From: Actinoplanes sp. L3-i22
GTDB taxonomy: Bacteria > Actinomycetota > Actinomycetes > Mycobacteriales > Micromonosporaceae
Assembly (NCBI RefSeq): GCF_019704555.1
Contig: NZ_AP024745.1
Span: 2,104,001-2,168,000 of the forward strand
Direction: 5' to 3'
DNA: 64,000 nt
Part shown: piece by piece, positions 62,334 to 64,000 of the stretch
Numbering within the stretch: the stretch's first letter is position 1
Layout of the letters: each line of letters begins with the position of its first letter
Position numbers and translations under genes: made by a program
The notes under the pieces: generated by a model
The model's input: the letters and a program-made list of their open reading frames with translations, nothing else
Told to the model about the DNA's origin: nothing
Database searches by the model: none

Positions 62334-63872
62334 GTGCGATGGTTCGGTTCGCGGGAGGCCGGCGAGGAGGTCGCGCGGCCCGTCCCACGTGACATCGAGG
62401 CCCTGGAAGAGCTGGTCCTGGCCCTGGACTCGGCGATCGACGAGACCACGGCCTGGCGGATCACGGTGGCCAGCACGGTCGAGTCCTACGACTTCGGATA
62501 CGGCGCCATCTGGATCCCCGAGGGCGGCCAGCTGAAGTTGCTGCACGAGGTCGGGCGGATCAGCTCGCAGGTGCAGGCGGTCACCGCCGGTTCGGTGCTG
62601 CGGCCCGACACCGGCCTGATCGGGCGCGCCTACCGGACCCGGCAGACGGCGGTCGCCGAGTCCCCGGACGAGTGCGGCGACTGCCGGCGCTGCGAGGCCG
62701 CGATGAAGGCCGGAATGATCGCCGGGGCCGCCATCCCGGTGGTCCGGGGCACCGAGGTGCTCGCGATCCTGGAGTACTACTCGCCCACCCCGCTCTACCT
62801 GGACACCGCGCGCCGGGAGAAGCTCGCCGCCATCGCCCGGATCGCCGAGCGGGCCCGGACCAGCGCGGTCGCCGCGGCCGAGCTGCGCCAGGCGGCCGAC
62901 GACCGGATCGCGGTCACCACCGTGGTCAACCAGCTCGGCTCGGCGCAGGACAGCCAGTCCGCGCTGCGGGCCGCCCTCGACGCGGTGCGCAAGGCGTTCG
63001 GCTGGGCGTACGGCTCGTACTGGGAGGTCGACCCGAACGAGAACGTGCTCAAGTTCCAGGTCGAGTCCGGCTCGGCCGGCGACGAGTTCCGCAAGGTCAC
63101 GCTGGCCGCCACGTTCGCCGAGGGGGTGGGCCTCTCCGGCCGCGCCTGGCGGGCCCGGGACCTGGTCTTCGTCCGCGATCTGTCCGACCTCACCGACTGC
63201 GTGCGGGCGCCCGCCGCCGGCCGCGCCGGGGTCCGCTCCGGGGTCTGCTTCCCGATCATGAGCCACGACCAGATCGTCGGCACCATGGACTTCTTCACCA
63301 CCGAGTACATCGACCTCTCCGAGTCCCGGGCGGCCGCCCTGCGCAACGTGCAGCAGCTGACCAACCAGCGTCTCGAGGTGCTGCGCGCCGGCGAGCGGTC
63401 GGCGACCAACGCGCGGGCGCTGCTGGACACCGTCGAACGGCTGCGCAACGCCAGCGGCGACGCCACCGCGGTCGCCGAGCAGGCGGTCACCCGCGCCTCG
63501 GCGATGACCGCCGAGGTGGCCGCGCTGGGGCAGGCCTCCACCGCGATCGGCGACGTCATCAAGATCATCGAGTCGATCGCCGAGCAGACGAACCTGCTCG
63601 CGCTCAACGCCACCATCGAGGCGGCCCGGGCCGGGGAGGCCGGCAAGGGCTTCGCGGTGGTCGCCGGCGAGGTCAAGGACCTGGCGCGGGAGACCGCCGA
63701 GGCGACCCAGAAGGTGGCCCAGCAGATCGCCGGGATCCAGGCCAGCGCGGAGACCGTCGCGGCCGGCATCCACACCACCAGCGAGACGATCGGCAAGATG
63801 GACGCGGTCCAGGTCCGGATGAACGACGTCCTCGCTGAACAGGCTGAAATGGCCCGCGCTCTGGAAGGGTGA
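62334..63872 (+). CDS. Soluble methyl-accepting chemotaxis-like receptor with two GAF domains
   Basis: A 512-residue protein from a GTG behind GAGGAG. Residues 20-175 and 190-350 are GAF-like; CGDCRRCEA in the first could bind metal or a cofactor. The signalling domain (about 380-512) has the conserved hairpin tip [24 protein letters not shown]. No membrane helix is present, so it senses inside the cell. The coiled coil after the tip is short. It may serve zoospore motility or another CheA-coupled pathway. No che genes are near; it follows kdpE with its own ribosome site. Confidence 0.9.
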   Translation: MRWFGSREAGEEVARPVPRDIEALEELVLALDSAIDETTAWRITVASTVESYDFGYGAIWIPEGGQLKLLHEVGRISSQVQAVTAGSVLRPDTGLIGRAYRTRQTAVAESPDECGDCRRCEAAMKAGMIAGAAIPVVRGTEVLAILEYYSPTPLYLDTARREKLAAIARIAERARTSAVAAAELRQAADDRIAVTTVVNQLGSAQDSQSALRAALDAVRKAFGWAYGSYWEVDPNENVLKFQVESGSAGDEFRKVTLAATFAEGVGLSGRAWRARDLVFVRDLSDLTDCVRAPAAGRAGVRSGVCFPIMSHDQIVGTMDFFTTEYIDLSESRAAALRNVQQLTNQRLEVLRAGERSATNARALLDTVERLRNASGDATAVAEQAVTRASAMTAEVAALGQASTAIGDVIKIIESIAEQTNLLALNATIEAARAGEAGKGFAVVAGEVKDLARETAEATQKVAQQIAGIQASAETVAAGIHTTSETIGKMDAVQVRMNDVLAEQAEMARALEG

Positions 63873-63898
63873 GCGTTTTTTCGGGCATGGTGAGGTGC

Positions 63899-64000
63899 AT
63901 GACTGGCGTACGACTTCTGGTAGGCACACGCAAGGGCGCGTTCATCCTCACCTCGGACGGGACGCGCCAGGACTGGAAGGTCGACGGGCCGCACTTCGCG
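63899..64000 (+). CDS. BNR/WD40-like repeat protein (cut by window edge)
   Basis: The first 34 codons of a gene from the ATG at 63899: [17 protein letters not shown] followed by [16 protein letters not shown]. The VGTRKGAF start followed by a W-x-V/DGPHF strand is typical of bacterial BNR or WD40-like propellers annotated as glycosyl hydrolase or sialidase-like. The remainder lies beyond the window, so only family-level resemblance is claimed. It starts 26 bases after the chemoreceptor stop. Confidence 0.65.
   Translation, partial: MTGVRLLVGTRKGAFILTSDGTRQDWKVDGPHFA

Overview
The window is high-GC DNA from a filamentous actinomycete, most probably Micromonosporaceae (Actinoplanes-like). The inference rests on strong G/C third-position bias, frequent GTG/TTG starts, ATGA/GTGA stop-start overlaps, many TetR regulators, an actinobacterial Kdp operon with an extra small membrane peptide, PknB-type kinase, sortase and ECF sigma genes, and a soluble chemoreceptor. 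I found no rRNA, tRNA, CRISPR array, transposase or phage genes. Assignments come from reading motifs; no database search was run.

Region by region. 0-5 kb: a cut PadR gene, a GH3 beta-glucosidase divergent from a TetR gene with a two-site operator between them, an NYN-LOTUS protein, and GlsB- and YccF-type membrane proteins. 5-8.5 kb: a MoxR AAA ATPase with a metallopeptidase/VWA partner. 8.5-11.8 kb: a single polypeptide joining an ECF sigma factor, a zinc anti-sigma domain, a membrane helix and a pectate-lyase-like beta-helix, divergent from a secreted pectinesterase. 11.8-18.6 kb: an FMN alpha-hydroxyacid oxidase, DNA polymerase IV with an extra C-terminal domain, an orphan cytochrome oxidase subunit I, and an LAXTG surface protein. 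18.6-23.2 kb: repeat-rich DNA with minisatellites, two TetR genes and a GtrA-like protein.

23.2-30.6 kb is the most distinctive region: a tightly overlapping leftward operon of OleA-like thiolase, GT2, acyl-AMP ligase, GT2, cytochrome P450 and OleD-like reductase, headed by a Ser/Thr kinase. OleA, OleC and OleD family members make beta-lactones, and the olefin-forming OleB is absent, so a modified beta-lactone or related head-to-head lipid is a reasonable hypothesis. 30.7-33.9 kb: a secreted duplicated helical protein, a class F-type sortase and a VWA-like membrane protein form a rightward operon. 34-42.9 kb: a four-gene leftward operon encodes a secreted quinoprotein sugar dehydrogenase with PKD and four PA14 domains, a GT2-GtrA fusion, a processive GT2 and a GT-C-like membrane protein, which looks like a surface glycan system.

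43-54.3 kb: a TetR gene, a multi-PAS histidine kinase, a DUF2278-lamin-tail protein, small membrane proteins, a proline iminopeptidase-like hydrolase, an SDR/TetR divergent pair with tandem operators, an ArsB-like permease with a CNNM/CorC protein, and a UspA-like protein. 54.4-62.3 kb: a complete kdp operon (extra small peptide, F, A, B, C, D, E) for high-affinity potassium uptake with its own two-component system. A soluble GAF-GAF chemoreceptor and a truncated BNR/WD40-like gene close the window.
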